Shown: one piece after another, positions 12,901 to 21,896 of the stretch
How positions within the stretch are numbered: position 1 is the first letter of the stretch
Layout: every line of letters starts with the position of its first letter
Assembly (NCBI GenBank): GCA_905142475.1
Contig: LR990730.1
Span: 2,976,001-3,040,000 of the forward strand
DNA: 64,000 nucleotides
Reading direction: 5' to 3'
DNA from: Xanthomonas hydrangeae
GTDB lineage: Bacteria > Pseudomonadota > Gammaproteobacteria > Xanthomonadales > Xanthomonadaceae
The notes under the pieces: generated by a model
What the model was told of the DNA's origin: nothing
Database searches by the model: none
Seen by the model: the letters and a program-made list of their open reading frames with translations, nothing else
Made by a program: the position numbers and the translations under genes

Positions 12901-12966
12901 CTAGCATCGACGCACCGCGTCATGGCTGGGGCCAGCAGTGCCGCTATCATGGTTCGCATCCCATTC

Positions 12967-13779
12967 ATGGACGTCGATGCAATGCAGGACACCGGCTTGA
13001 TCGTGGAAGACCAGGGAGCGGTCCGCACGCTGCGTCTGAACCGCCCGGCGGTGCATAACGCCTTCGACGCGACCTTGATCGGCGCCCTCACCGAAGCGTT
13101 GCAGCAGGCCGGCCAGGCGGCCCAGATCCGGGTAGTCGTGATCACCGGCGCTGGCGTCGCGTTCTCCGCGGGCGCCGACCTGAACTGGATGCGCGGCATG
13201 GCCAGCGCCAGCGAGGCCGACAACGCTGCCGATGCATTGGCACTGGCCCGGCTGATGCGCACGCTCGACGAATTGCCCAAGCCGACCATCGCACGCGTCA
13301 ATGGCGCAGCCTTCGGCGGCGGCGTGGGCCTGGTGGCATGCTGCGATATCGCCATCGGCTGCACCGAGGCGCGCTTCGGTCTGACCGAGAGCAAGCTAGG
13401 CCTGCTTCCAGCGGTCATTTCACCGTATGTGATTGCAGCGATCGGCGCGCGCCAGGCGCGGCGCTGGTTCGCTACTGCCGAAATCTTCGACGCCGGCACG
13501 GCGCAGTTGCTGGGCCTGTTGCACCAACTGGTCGCTGCCGACCAACTGGATATCGCGGTGGAGCGCCAGGTCCGCTTGCTGCTGGCGGCCGCACCACTGG
13601 CGGCGGCCAGCGCCAAATTCCTGGTGCGTTCGGTGTTGCCGCCTGCCGACCGCGATGCCATCGATGCGGCCAATGCCGCGTGGATCGCGCGCCTGCGCGT
13701 CTCGCCCGAGGGCCAGGAAGGCTTGAGCGCCTTTCTCGACAAGCGCGCGCCAGCCTGGGTGCCTGAGGACATGGCATGA
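12967..13779 (+). CDS. liuC: Enoyl-CoA hydratase/isomerase, probable methylglutaconyl-CoA hydratase
   Basis: This 270-residue crotonase-fold protein has the oxyanion-hole motifs AGVAFSAGADLNWMRGM and NGAAFGGGVGLVACCDIAI, and a SKLGLLPAVISPYV segment typical of 3-methylglutaconyl-CoA hydratases. Its stop overlaps the start of HMG-CoA lyase (ATGA), which supports a role in leucine catabolism: hydration of methylglutaconyl-CoA to HMG-CoA, then cleavage. Starts at 12967 (MDVDAMQD) or 12982 (MQDTGL) are equally plausible. The other liu genes are not in this window, so the substrate is inferred from the neighbour. Confidence 0.8.
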   Translation: MDVDAMQDTGLIVEDQGAVRTLRLNRPAVHNAFDATLIGALTEALQQAGQAAQIRVVVITGAGVAFSAGADLNWMRGMASASEADNAADALALARLMRTLDELPKPTIARVNGAAFGGGVGLVACCDIAIGCTEARFGLTESKLGLLPAVISPYVIAAIGARQARRWFATAEIFDAGTAQLLGLLHQLVAADQLDIAVERQVRLLLAAAPLAAASAKFLVRSVLPPADRDAIDAANAAWIARLRVSPEGQEGLSAFLDKRAPAWVPEDMA

Positions 13780-14672
13780 GCGCGTTCGTGCGCATTGTCG
13801 AAGTCGGCCCGCGCGATGGCTTGCAGAACGAAGCGCAACCGATCGCGACAGCCGACAAGATCGCCTTGATCGATCAGCTGTCGGCCACCGGCCTGCGCAC
13901 CATCGAGGCAACCAGTTTCGTCAGCCCGCGCTGGGTGCCGCAACTGGCCGACGCGGCCGAGGTGTTTGCCGGCATCACGCAGGCACCGGGCATCGCCTAT
14001 CCGGTGCTGGTGCCGAACCTGCAGGGCTATGTGCGGGCACGCGCAGCCGGTGCGCAGGAAGTGGCGGTATTCACTGCGGCGTCCGAAGCCTTCAATCGCA
14101 CCAATACCAACGCCGGCATCGACGAATCGATCGAGCGCTTTCGCCCGGTCCTGGAACAGGCCGCGCTCGACGGTGTGCGCGTGCGCGGTTACGTCTCCAC
14201 CGTGCTGGGGTGCCCGTCTCAGGGCGCCGTGCCGGTGGCTGACGTGGTGGATGTCGCGCAGCGGCTGTACGCGCTGGGCTGCTACGAGATTTCGCTGGGC
14301 GACACCATCGGCGTCGGCACGCCGGTCAAGGCGCGCCAGATGTTGGCCGCAGTGGCGCAAGTCGTGCCGATGCAGGCATTGGCCGTGCATTTTCACGACA
14401 CCTACGGCCAGGCGCTGGCCAATATCGCCGCCTGCCTGGAGCAAGGCGTGCGCGTGGTCGATGCGGCGGTGTCCGGCGCCGGCGGCTGCCCGTATGCCAA
14501 GGGCGCCAGCGGCAATGTGGCCAGCGAAGATGTGGTCTATCTGCTGCACGGATTAGGCATGCAAACCGGCATCGATCTGGCTGCCCTCGCCCGCACCGGC
14601 TGCTGGCTGGCGCAACTGCTCGGCCGCGAGACCGGCAGCAAGGTCGGCAAGGCGTTGGCGGCGGCTGGCTGA
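13776..14672 (+). CDS. mvaB: Hydroxymethylglutaryl-CoA lyase
   Basis: HMG-CoA lyase splits HMG-CoA into acetyl-CoA and acetoacetate at the end of leucine degradation. The 298-residue TIM-barrel protein shows VGPRDGLQNE near the N-terminus, the SFVSPRWVPQ and FNRTNTN segments, HFHDTYGQALANI (metal ligands), and the Cys-containing signature SGAGGCPYAKGASGNVASED. It is translationally coupled to the preceding hydratase by a 4-base overlap. The family is also called liuE in pseudomonads. Confidence 0.94.
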   Translation: MSAFVRIVEVGPRDGLQNEAQPIATADKIALIDQLSATGLRTIEATSFVSPRWVPQLADAAEVFAGITQAPGIAYPVLVPNLQGYVRARAAGAQEVAVFTAASEAFNRTNTNAGIDESIERFRPVLEQAALDGVRVRGYVSTVLGCPSQGAVPVADVVDVAQRLYALGCYEISLGDTIGVGTPVKARQMLAAVAQVVPMQALAVHFHDTYGQALANIAACLEQGVRVVDAAVSGAGGCPYAKGASGNVASEDVVYLLHGLGMQTGIDLAALARTGCWLAQLLGRETGSKVGKALAAAG

Positions 14673-14822
14673 GGCGTTAACGCAACAGCTCGCCCACGGC
14701 CTGCTCACGCCCCCTGCCGCCAAGGCGATCGCCTGGACGCTTCGGCTAGAATTGCCGACCGCTTCGCCCACCGATCGCCGCCAGCCTCCATCGGCATCCA
14801 ACGTTTCCCGGGGAACCACCGC

Positions 14823-15593
14823 ATGCAGCCATCTTCTGTTCTTGCCATTGTCACCGGCGGCGTGTCCGGCCTGGGCCTGGCCGTGGCGCAGCGCATCTTG
14901 GCCGACGGCGGCAAGGTCGCCTTGTTCGACGTCAATGCCGACAAGGCCGAGGCAGCGCTGGCGCTGCTTGGCGCCGGCAACGCGCAGTACTTCGCCACCG
15001 ACGTCACCGACGAGGCGCAGGTTGCCGACAACGTGGCGCAGGCCGCGCAGGCGCTGGGCGGGCTCAACCTTGCGGTGAACTGCGCCGGCATCCTGGGCTC
15101 GGGCCGCGTGTTGGGCAAGGAAGCGCCGATGCCGCTGGCGACCTTCCGCACCACCGTGCTGGTCAACCTGGTCGGCAGCTTCAATGTCGCCAAGGCGGCG
15201 GCCGATGTGATGCAGCACAACGCCGCCGGCGACGATGGCGAGCGCGGGGTGATCATCAATACCGCGTCGGTGGCCGCCTATGAAGGCCAGATCGGTCAGG
15301 CGGCCTATGCCGCCAGCAAGGGTGGCGTGGTCGGCATGACCTTGCCGATGGCACGCGAACTGGCGCGCTTCGGCATCCGCGTGATGACGATCGCGCCGGG
15401 TGTGTTCTGGACCCCGATGGTGGATGGCATGCCCGAGGCCGTGCAGCAATCGCTGGCTGCGTCGATCCCGTTCCCCTCGCGCCTGGGCCAACCCGACGAA
15501 TACGCCGACACCGTCGCCTTCATCCTGCGCAATCGCTATCTCAATGGCGAAGTGATTCGCCTGGACGGCGGTGTGCGGCTGGCCCCCAAGTAG
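14823..15593 (+). CDS. Short-chain dehydrogenase, 3-hydroxyacyl-CoA dehydrogenase type-2-like
   Basis: This 256-residue classical SDR has [10 protein letters not shown] (cofactor binding), NCAGI, an active-site Ser in [15 protein letters not shown], and YAASK. The spacing and the late segment [14 protein letters not shown] resemble the type-2 3-hydroxyacyl-CoA dehydrogenase group (HSD17B10-like), which oxidises short branched 3-hydroxyacyl-CoAs. It follows HMG-CoA lyase by 150 bases and may join the same branched-chain catabolic unit. An NAD preference is suggested by Asp after the second strand (LFDVNADK). Confidence 0.83.
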   Translation: MQPSSVLAIVTGGVSGLGLAVAQRILADGGKVALFDVNADKAEAALALLGAGNAQYFATDVTDEAQVADNVAQAAQALGGLNLAVNCAGILGSGRVLGKEAPMPLATFRTTVLVNLVGSFNVAKAAADVMQHNAAGDDGERGVIINTASVAAYEGQIGQAAYAASKGGVVGMTLPMARELARFGIRVMTIAPGVFWTPMVDGMPEAVQQSLAASIPFPSRLGQPDEYADTVAFILRNRYLNGEVIRLDGGVRLAPK

Positions 15594-15595
15594 CC

Positions 15596-15700
15596 GGGAA
15601 TGGGGAATCGGGAATGGGGAATCGTAACGACGCCCTACTCTCAGTGCCCCGGCCCCGGCTTTTTCGATTCCCCATTCCCAACTCCCGATTCCCGATTCCC
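15596..15700. repeat. Palindromic GGGAATC/GATTCCC repeat element
   Basis: Two runs of the GGGAATCGGGAATGGGGAATC type on the left (about 15596-15627) are answered by their complement, GATTCCCCATTCCC...CGATTCCC, on the right (about 15666-15700), with about 40 bases between. The two arms can pair into a long hairpin. Such elements are dispersed between genes in xanthomonads. Here the right arm touches the efpL start codon. Confidence 0.75.
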
Positions 15701-16267
15701 ATGAAAGCCAACGACATCAAGAAAGGCAACGTCGTCGAATACAACGGCGGCATTTACCAGATCCGCGACATCGAACGCAGCTCGCCGCAGGGCCGCGGCG
15801 GCAATGTGCGCTTCCGCTTCATCATGTACAGCGTGCCGGGCGGAGTGAAAACCGACGCCAGCTTCGATGCCGACGACAACCTGCCGGAAGTGGAGCTGCT
15901 GCGTCGTCTGTCCACGTTTTCGTACAAGGACGGCGAGGCCTTCGTGTTCATGGACGACGAAGACTTCACCCCGTACACGCTGGACGCGGATGTGATCGGC
16001 ACCGATGCCGGCTACATCACCGACGGGCTGACCGGCATCTACGTGCAGGTGATCGACGACCAGCCGGTAGCCGTGCAGTTGCCGCAAACGGTGACGCTGG
16101 AAGTGATCGAGACCCCACCCGAGCTCAAGGGCGGCACCGCAACCAAGCGCCCCAAGCCGGCCAAGCTCAATACCGGCCTGGAAATCATGGTGCCCGAGTA
16201 CATCACCAACGGTGAGCGCGTGCTGGTCAATACCACCACCGGCGAATTCGCGGGTCGCGCCGACTGA
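15701..16267 (+). CDS. efpL: Elongation factor P-like protein EfpL (YeiP)
   Basis: EfpL is an EF-P paralogue that relieves ribosome stalling. The 188-residue, three-domain protein has the N-terminal KOW-like domain ([20 protein letters not shown]), the extended YeiP-type tip loop SSPQGRGGN with Arg32 instead of the modified Lys of EF-P, and the C-terminal OB signature [18 protein letters not shown]. The ATG at 15701 matches the family start. The frame is open back to 15614, but that part is a translated repeat. There is no recognisable ribosome-binding site because the repeat arm abuts the ATG. It overlaps the next gene by one base. Confidence 0.92.
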   Translation: MKANDIKKGNVVEYNGGIYQIRDIERSSPQGRGGNVRFRFIMYSVPGGVKTDASFDADDNLPEVELLRRLSTFSYKDGEAFVFMDDEDFTPYTLDADVIGTDAGYITDGLTGIYVQVIDDQPVAVQLPQTVTLEVIETPPELKGGTATKRPKPAKLNTGLEIMVPEYITNGERVLVNTTTGEFAGRAD

Positions 16268-16659
16268 TGCGCAAGCTGGTCGTTGTGCTGACGCTGGGGC
16301 TGTTGGCTGCCTGCACGGAGCAATCCGCCCCGGCGCCGACATCCGCATCCAAGCCCGCGCCGGTGGCCTGCACCGACGCCAAGGTGGACGACGAGTGGCT
16401 GCAACATCCCCCGGGCCTGTGCGGCATGCCGGAGGATGTGCGCACGCTGGTGGAGGACTACGACACCTGCGAGCACTTCGCGGGCGAGGAGCCGTACGAT
16501 GCCGACCGTCGGCATGAGATCGAAGTGGCGATTGCGCAGTTCTGCACGCCGGCACCGGCGCGGCTGGCCCGGCTATTAAAGCAGTACCGCAGCGATGCGC
16601 ATGTCATCGAATGGCTGCGCAAGTATTCGGTACAAGCGGATTTGAAACCAACTGGCTAA
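16267..16659 (+). CDS. Small Cys-rich lipoprotein of unknown function
   Basis: This 130-residue protein has a lipoprotein signal peptide ([16 protein letters not shown], lipobox LAAC with Cys16). The mature part has four further cysteines (VACTDA, GLCGMPE, DTCEHF, QFCTPA), suggesting disulfide bonding in the periplasm. Its ATG shares a base with the efpL stop (TGATG), so the two are co-translated. I do not recognise a family beyond xanthomonad conservation. Confidence 0.8.
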   Translation: MRKLVVVLTLGLLAACTEQSAPAPTSASKPAPVACTDAKVDDEWLQHPPGLCGMPEDVRTLVEDYDTCEHFAGEEPYDADRRHEIEVAIAQFCTPAPARLARLLKQYRSDAHVIEWLRKYSVQADLKPTG

Positions 16660-16675
16660 GGTATGCCGGTGTAGC

Positions 16676-16804
16676 CCTTCTCCCATCGGGAGAAGGTGCC
16701 CCGCAGGGGCGGATGAGGGTACGGGAGCCTCGTGCAGCTGGACCCACACGAGAGCTTCGCCCCGTACCCTCACCCCAACCCTTCTCCCGATGGGAGAGGG
16801 GCTT
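16676..16804. repeat. Palindromic intergenic repeat, copy 1 (CCTTCTCCC...GGGAGAAGG type)
   Basis: The element begins with the hairpin CCTTCTCCCATCGGGAGAAGG, continues GGATGAGGGTACGGG, and ends with the complementary CCCGTACCCTCACCCC plus a second CTTCTCCCGATGGGAGAGG hairpin. The two halves are inverted with respect to each other around a short spacer. A second copy of the same design lies at about 21897-22016. It sits between convergent genes, so it could also act as a terminator. Confidence 0.8.
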
Positions 16805-16836
16805 GTACTGCTCAGCTAACCCGGGAGTCCGGGGCG

Positions 16837-18696
16837 CTACTGCGCTTCCGGCGGCATGCCCATATCCGACTGCACCTTGTCGGCGGCCGCGTCGCCGCGC
16901 GCAAGCACGCGCAGTCGCGCGCGCAAGCGCTCAACATTCGCCTCGCCTCGCTCCAAGCCAATACGCACGTCGGCCGGTAATTGCTGCCGACCCAGCGCTT
17001 GTAGCTGCTTCCAACCGTCGATCAACACGCCACTCTCTTGCGCCACGCGTGCGGTCAGTTGTTGTTGCTCGTCTGCCTGGGGCACTCCGTAACCGGACGT
17101 TCCCAGCAGCGTAGCCGGGTGACTGAGTTGCGCCTGCCGCGCGAACAACGCCTGTAGCTGGCCTCGCACAACGTCGCGCCCGGCAGCACCCGGTTGCAGC
17201 AGGCGCTTGAGCGCATCGCGCGCCAGCAATTCCTGTCGCCGCAATGCAGCTTGTTCGAGCAGCAACGCAGCTGCCGTTTCGCGCAAACCGCCTTGGTCGA
17301 CCCATTGCGCACGCGCGTCCGGTCGCGCATCCAGCCATTGCTCCACGCTCGTCTGCGGCACCGGCATGCCGCGGCGGATCACCTCGAACATGGTCTGGTA
17401 ATGCGCGGCTGCCGATTCGAAGTAATAACCTTGGCGAATCGCCTGCGCACGGTTGTCCAGCACCTGCATGTTGGCGACGCCGGCGCGTTGCAGGCGATGC
17501 CGCACACCGCGCGGTGTGATCGACGATAACCTGGCTGCGGCCAGGCGTGGCACGCCGTCGTGCAGCAGCTTGAAGGTCTCCACCGCACAGTTGTTGCCGA
17601 TGAAGTAGTAGCGCCCGTCGTAGCTCCAATGCACCTGCGCCACGCGGGCGAGCAGCGCGGCGATGTCGTCGGGTGTCAACTTCAACGGGACCGACGACAA
17701 GGCGCGCAGTTCGACCTTGGTGTACTCGTCGACGACCTGATTCAAGGGCAGCACGAACAGCCGCGATGGATAGGAACCGGTCAGCCCGCGCCAGCTGGAA
17801 ATCTGCACATCGCCGACAAACGCGCGAAACGACAGCACGCGGTGATACTGCAGATCCATGCGGCAATCCGGGCCAGGTAGACGGCCAGGCGCGCAGATCA
17901 CCAGACGCAACATGCTGTGGCCCCAGCGACTCATCGGCTGCTCGTTGCCTTCAGCAAGCAGATAATCCACTGCATACACGCGCGACGGATCCAGTTTCAG
18001 CAGCGACATCGCACCGGCATCGCTATCGGCCTGCAGGTACGGCAGCGTCGTGTCGCATGCCACCACCGCGCGTGGCGCGCCAAGCTGCTCACCGAACCAG
18101 GCAGACAGCGCCGGGCGCCGACAGTGATAGTCGACATCCAGCACGTAATGTTCGAGATTCACCGCAACAAACTCGGCGGGGCTACGCCGTTCGTAGTCGT
18201 CGGGGCTACGATCGCTAAATTGATTTTCGCCACGCCCGAGCCGCCATGGGCGCACCTGCCAGCCAGCCAGATCGCGCAGACGCGGGTCGCGCGACAACCC
18301 GCCTTGCGGGCCACGATCGAGCACATGCGCCAGTTCGTGCACCACGGCGGCCATTGCCGCGCGCGTGGCCGGTGCATCGATATCCGCCTGCGCCGTCGCC
18401 GATTGCGCGCTCCACGCCTGCAGCAACGCGCGATCGAGCAGAACGCGCTGGCCGATCGCACGACCATGCACGTGCGCCGGTAGATCCGTGCGCCATTGCA
18501 GCTGGATCGGCTTCGTGATGCGCTCCGTCCATCCTTGCGGCAGACGTTGAGCAACTTGTTCAATCAATGCATGCGTGGCATCTATCTGCGCCGGACCAAG
18601 GCCCGACGCAGCCACTTCAACATGCAACTCGGCCTGCGCCGCAGGTGCGATCACGGCGGCCAACCACAGCCACCGGCACCAGCGGCGCAAACTCAC
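16837..18696 (-). CDS. Exported DUF4105-type protein with HELAH metalloprotease-like motif
   Basis: This 619-residue protein has a signal peptide (cleavage after about Ala22, PAAQA). The N-terminal part contains HELAH at residues 120-124, a HExxH zinc-peptidase-like motif followed by a plausible downstream acidic ligand region (EFVAVNLEHYVLD). The central part carries the DUF4105-type block with SRWGHSMLRLVICAPG and YYFIGNNCAVETFKLL, the conserved His, Asn and Cys pattern of that family. The C-terminal third is helical. It is coupled to the DUF2388 gene upstream by a 4-base overlap. Peptidase activity is inference. Confidence 0.75.
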   Translation of the reverse strand: MSLRRWCRWLWLAAVIAPAAQAELHVEVAASGLGPAQIDATHALIEQVAQRLPQGWTERITKPIQLQWRTDLPAHVHGRAIGQRVLLDRALLQAWSAQSATAQADIDAPATRAAMAAVVHELAHVLDRGPQGGLSRDPRLRDLAGWQVRPWRLGRGENQFSDRSPDDYERRSPAEFVAVNLEHYVLDVDYHCRRPALSAWFGEQLGAPRAVVACDTTLPYLQADSDAGAMSLLKLDPSRVYAVDYLLAEGNEQPMSRWGHSMLRLVICAPGRLPGPDCRMDLQYHRVLSFRAFVGDVQISSWRGLTGSYPSRLFVLPLNQVVDEYTKVELRALSSVPLKLTPDDIAALLARVAQVHWSYDGRYYFIGNNCAVETFKLLHDGVPRLAAARLSSITPRGVRHRLQRAGVANMQVLDNRAQAIRQGYYFESAAAHYQTMFEVIRRGMPVPQTSVEQWLDARPDARAQWVDQGGLRETAAALLLEQAALRRQELLARDALKRLLQPGAAGRDVVRGQLQALFARQAQLSHPATLLGTSGYGVPQADEQQQLTARVAQESGVLIDGWKQLQALGRQQLPADVRIGLERGEANVERLRARLRVLARGDAAADKVQSDMGMPPEAQ

Positions 18697-18986
18697 TGGG
18701 CCAGGATGGACTGAGCCAGTTGCAGGTCGCTGGACAGCCGCGCCGCATCGTTGCGGCTACGCAGCTGCAGCAGCGCCGCTTCCAGACGCGCGCCACGGAT
18801 GGCGCCATCGCTGGCGACGAAGCCGGCCGCGTCTTCGCGCGCATCGGCAACCACTTTGTCGTCGCCCGAACTGCTGCTGTCGGACGAACCGGCCGACGAG
18901 GCACCCGCCGAGGTACCGGCCAGGCTGGTTGCGAAAGCTGCCAGCGGCAGCAGCGTCAAAGCGCAAAACACGAGAGAGCGCATCAT
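18693..18986 (-). CDS. DUF2388-type small secreted protein
   Basis: This 97-residue protein has a signal peptide ending near AAFA|TS. A Ser/Gly-rich linker follows, then the conserved block DDKVVADAREDAAGFVASDG ahead of IRGARLEAALLQLR, with the C-terminal DLQLAQSIL, typical of the DUF2388 family common in pseudomonads. The function of the family is unknown. Its stop overlaps the start of the DUF4105 gene, so the two are co-expressed and both exported, suggesting a joint envelope role. Confidence 0.8.
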   Translation of the reverse strand: MMRSLVFCALTLLPLAAFATSLAGTSAGASSAGSSDSSSSGDDKVVADAREDAAGFVASDGAIRGARLEAALLQLRSRNDAARLSSDLQLAQSILAQ

Positions 18987-19020
18987 CGGCGTATCGATTC
19001 CATGTGAAGGTGGTGAGAGA

Positions 19021-20439
19021 CTAACCGGCGCGCGTGGTGCCGGGCAGCTCGTCCATCTCGAACAGCTTGCCGGGATTCAGCAAAAGATGAGGATCGAGCA
19101 CATGTTTGATGCCGCGCATCAAGGCGATTTCCGCCGCAGAGCGCGTACTCCACAGGTACGCCTTCTTGACCAACCCAATCCCGTGTTCGGCAGAAATGCT
19201 GCCGCCGAAACGCTGCAAGGCCTGCGCCAGCAGCTTGGTGACGTGGTCGCAGGCAGCAACGAAATCGGCCTGCGTCATGTCATCGGGCTTGAGCACATTG
19301 ATGTGCAGATTACCGTCGCCGATATGGCCGAACCACACCACATCGAAATGCGGATAGGCGTCATGCAACAACGCCTGCGTTTCGGCCATAAACGCCGGCA
19401 TTGCCGAGATGCGCACCGAGACGTCGTTTTTATAGGGCGTGTAGCGCGCTAATGCTTCGGTAATGCCTTCGCGCAGCCGCCACAGCTGCGCAGCCTGCGC
19501 ATCGCTTTGGCTGATCACGCCGTCGCTGACCCAGCCCTGCTCCATGCAGGTCTCGAACGCCGCCATCGCGGCGGCTTCCTGCACCTCGTCGCCGGCAGCG
19601 AATTCAGTAACCACGTAATAAGGGTGGACTTCCGCAAATGGCGCCTGTGCGCCATGCGCCAGCACGTGTTCCAGTGCGCGGTCGGTGAAGAATTCGAACG
19701 CTTCCAGACGCAGCTGCGCGCGGAACGCGGCAAATACCTGCATCAATACCTCGAAGGACGGCAGCGCCAGCAGCATCACGTTGCTCGGCGGCGGCGGGTC
19801 GGTCAGCCGCAGCGTCGCTTCGACCACGATGCCGAGCGTGCCTTCGGAGCCGATCATCAGATGGCGGAAGTCGTAACCGCTGGAGTTTTTCACCAGCGCA
19901 TTGTTGAGGTCGAGCACTTCGCCGGCGCCGGTGACCACTTTCAAGCCGGCCACCCATTCGCGCGTATTGCCGTAGCGGATCACCCGGATGCCGCCGGCAT
20001 TGGTGGCGATATTGCCGCCGATCGAACACGAACCGCGCGCAGCGAAATCCACCGGATAGATCAAGCCATGTTCACGTGCGGCATTGTGCACCGCTTCCAG
20101 CGGCATGCCGGCCTGCACGGTGAGCGTGCGGTCCACCGCGTTGAACTCCAGCGGCTTGTTCAAGCGCTCCAGGCTCAGTACCAGCTCGCCGTTGGCCGCC
20201 ACCGCGCCGCCGGACAACCCGGTGCGCCCGCCCGACGGCACCACTGCCACACCTTGCGCATTTGCCCAGCGCACCACCGCTTGCACGTCGTCCACCGAGC
20301 CGGGCAAAGCGATCGCGAGCGGGTTGGGCGTCCAGCGCCGCGTCCAGTCGCGGCCGTAATGCTCCAGGTCGGCCGGCTCGGTCTTCAAACGCAACGCGGG
20401 CACGGCCTGTTGCAACGAAAGGATGCGGGGATCGGTCAT
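19021..20439 (-). CDS. FAD-linked oxidase, probable D-2-hydroxyglutarate dehydrogenase
   Basis: This 472-residue flavoprotein of the GlcD/D-lactate dehydrogenase family has an N-terminal FAD-binding PCMH domain (VVPSGGRTGLSGGAVA, GNIATNAGGIRVIRYGNTRE) and a C-terminal oxidase domain (WFGHIGDGNLHINV, ISAEHGIGLVKK). The ATG at 20439 is used; the much longer frame from 21981 is antisense to serA. It is divergent from serA across 210 bases. In other bacteria this pairing removes D-2-hydroxyglutarate made by SerA. D-lactate or glycolate oxidation remains possible. Confidence 0.85.
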   Translation of the reverse strand: MTDPRILSLQQAVPALRLKTEPADLEHYGRDWTRRWTPNPLAIALPGSVDDVQAVVRWANAQGVAVVPSGGRTGLSGGAVAANGELVLSLERLNKPLEFNAVDRTLTVQAGMPLEAVHNAAREHGLIYPVDFAARGSCSIGGNIATNAGGIRVIRYGNTREWVAGLKVVTGAGEVLDLNNALVKNSSGYDFRHLMIGSEGTLGIVVEATLRLTDPPPPSNVMLLALPSFEVLMQVFAAFRAQLRLEAFEFFTDRALEHVLAHGAQAPFAEVHPYYVVTEFAAGDEVQEAAAMAAFETCMEQGWVSDGVISQSDAQAAQLWRLREGITEALARYTPYKNDVSVRISAMPAFMAETQALLHDAYPHFDVVWFGHIGDGNLHINVLKPDDMTQADFVAACDHVTKLLAQALQRFGGSISAEHGIGLVKKAYLWSTRSAAEIALMRGIKHVLDPHLLLNPGKLFEMDELPGTTRAG

Positions 20440-20649
20440 GGCACGCGGCGCTGCGGTAGGAACCGCACAGCCTGCCAGTGTGCGCCAGCCTCGTCCAGCT
20501 GCGTTGCGTGGCCCCGACGCCGCGTTGGATTCAGCTGAAACCGTTGCGCTGCAAGGGCTTTGCGTGCGCAAACACTGCGTTGCGGCCGCCAAATCCGGCA
20601 CCCCATCTGGCATAGTTGCCGACCCGATTGCTACAGTACGCCCCCCCTC

Positions 20650-21891
20650 ATGTCGCCGAAGAGAACCTCGTTTCCCAAGCAGGACATCCGCGTCCTGTTG
20701 CTGGAAGGCATCAGCCAGACCGCCGTGGATGTGCTGCGCGCCGCCGGTTATTCGCAGATCGAACTGCATGCCAAGTCGTTGCCGGAAGACGAACTCACCG
20801 CGCGCATCGCCGAGGCGCACATCGTCGGCATCCGCTCGCGCACGCAATTGAGTGCCGAGGTGCTGGCGCATGCCAAGCGCTTGATCGCCATTGGCTGCTT
20901 CTGCATCGGCACCAATCAGGTCGATCTGGACGCGGCCGAGCTGGCCGGCATTCCGGTCTTCAACGCGCCCTACTCCAATACCCGCAGCGTGGCCGAACTG
21001 GTCATCGCCGAGGCAATCTTGCTGTTGCGCGGCATTCCGCAGAAAAACGCCGAATGCCATCGCGGCGGCTGGTCCAAGTCGGCCGCTGGCAGCCACGAAA
21101 CGCGTGGCAAGGTGCTGGGCATCGTCGGTTATGGACACATCGGCACGCAGGTCGGCGTGCTGGCCGAATCCTTGGGCATGCAGGTGATCTTCCACGACAT
21201 CGAAACCAAACTGTCGCTGGGCAACGCGCGCGCGGCGATCGATCTGAACGACCTGCTGGCGCGCTCGGACGTGGTGACCTTGCACGTGCCGGAGACGCCG
21301 TCCACCAAGGACATGATCGGCGCCGCAGAAATTGCCCGCATGAAGCATGGCGCGCATCTGATCAACGCCTCGCGCGGCACCGTCATCGACATCGACGCGT
21401 TGGATGCGGCGCTGACCTCCGGCCAGATCGGCGGCGCGGCAGTGGACGTGTTCCCGATCGAGCCCAAGGGCAATGGCGATGCGTTCGAGTCCCCGTTGAT
21501 TGCGCACGACAACGTGATCCTGACCCCGCACGTGGGCGGCAGCACGCTGGAAGCGCAGGACAACATCGGTGTCGAAGTGGCCGCCAAACTGGTGCGCTAC
21601 AGCGACAATGGCAGCACCTTGTCGGCGGTGAATTTCCCCGAGGTCACCCTGCCCGAACATCCCGACAGCCTGCGCTTGCTGCATATCCATCGCAACGTGC
21701 CGGGCGTGCTGTCCAAGATCAACGAACTGTTCTCGCGCCATAACGTCAACATCGACGGCCAGTTCCTGCGCACCGACGTCAAGGTGGGCTACGTGGTGAT
21801 CGATGTCAGCGCCAGCGAGGCGCAGGCCACCGCGCTGAAGGAAGGATTGGCGTTGATCGAAGGGACGTTGCGGACGCGGATTTTGTATTGA
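20650..21891 (+). CDS. serA: D-3-phosphoglycerate dehydrogenase
   Basis: SerA starts serine synthesis by oxidising 3-phosphoglycerate. The 413-residue protein shows the substrate domain (CIGTNQVDLDAAE), NAD-binding GIVGYGHIGTQVG, the catalytic Arg in INASRGTVIDIDAL, the His of LTPHVGGST, and a C-terminal ACT domain for serine feedback (HRNVPGVLSKINELF). The ATG at 20650 gives the E. coli-like N-terminus. Ninety residues upstream in frame are rejected as low complexity. Confidence 0.96.
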   Translation: MSPKRTSFPKQDIRVLLLEGISQTAVDVLRAAGYSQIELHAKSLPEDELTARIAEAHIVGIRSRTQLSAEVLAHAKRLIAIGCFCIGTNQVDLDAAELAGIPVFNAPYSNTRSVAELVIAEAILLLRGIPQKNAECHRGGWSKSAAGSHETRGKVLGIVGYGHIGTQVGVLAESLGMQVIFHDIETKLSLGNARAAIDLNDLLARSDVVTLHVPETPSTKDMIGAAEIARMKHGAHLINASRGTVIDIDALDAALTSGQIGGAAVDVFPIEPKGNGDAFESPLIAHDNVILTPHVGGSTLEAQDNIGVEVAAKLVRYSDNGSTLSAVNFPEVTLPEHPDSLRLLHIHRNVPGVLSKINELFSRHNVNIDGQFLRTDVKVGYVVIDVSASEAQATALKEGLALIEGTLRTRILY

Positions 21892-21896
21892 GGTGG

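Noticed and set aside
12882..14549. Minus-strand frame of 555 codons across the hydratase and HMG-CoA lyase genes
   Set aside because: It is antisense to two well-supported genes and of low complexity.
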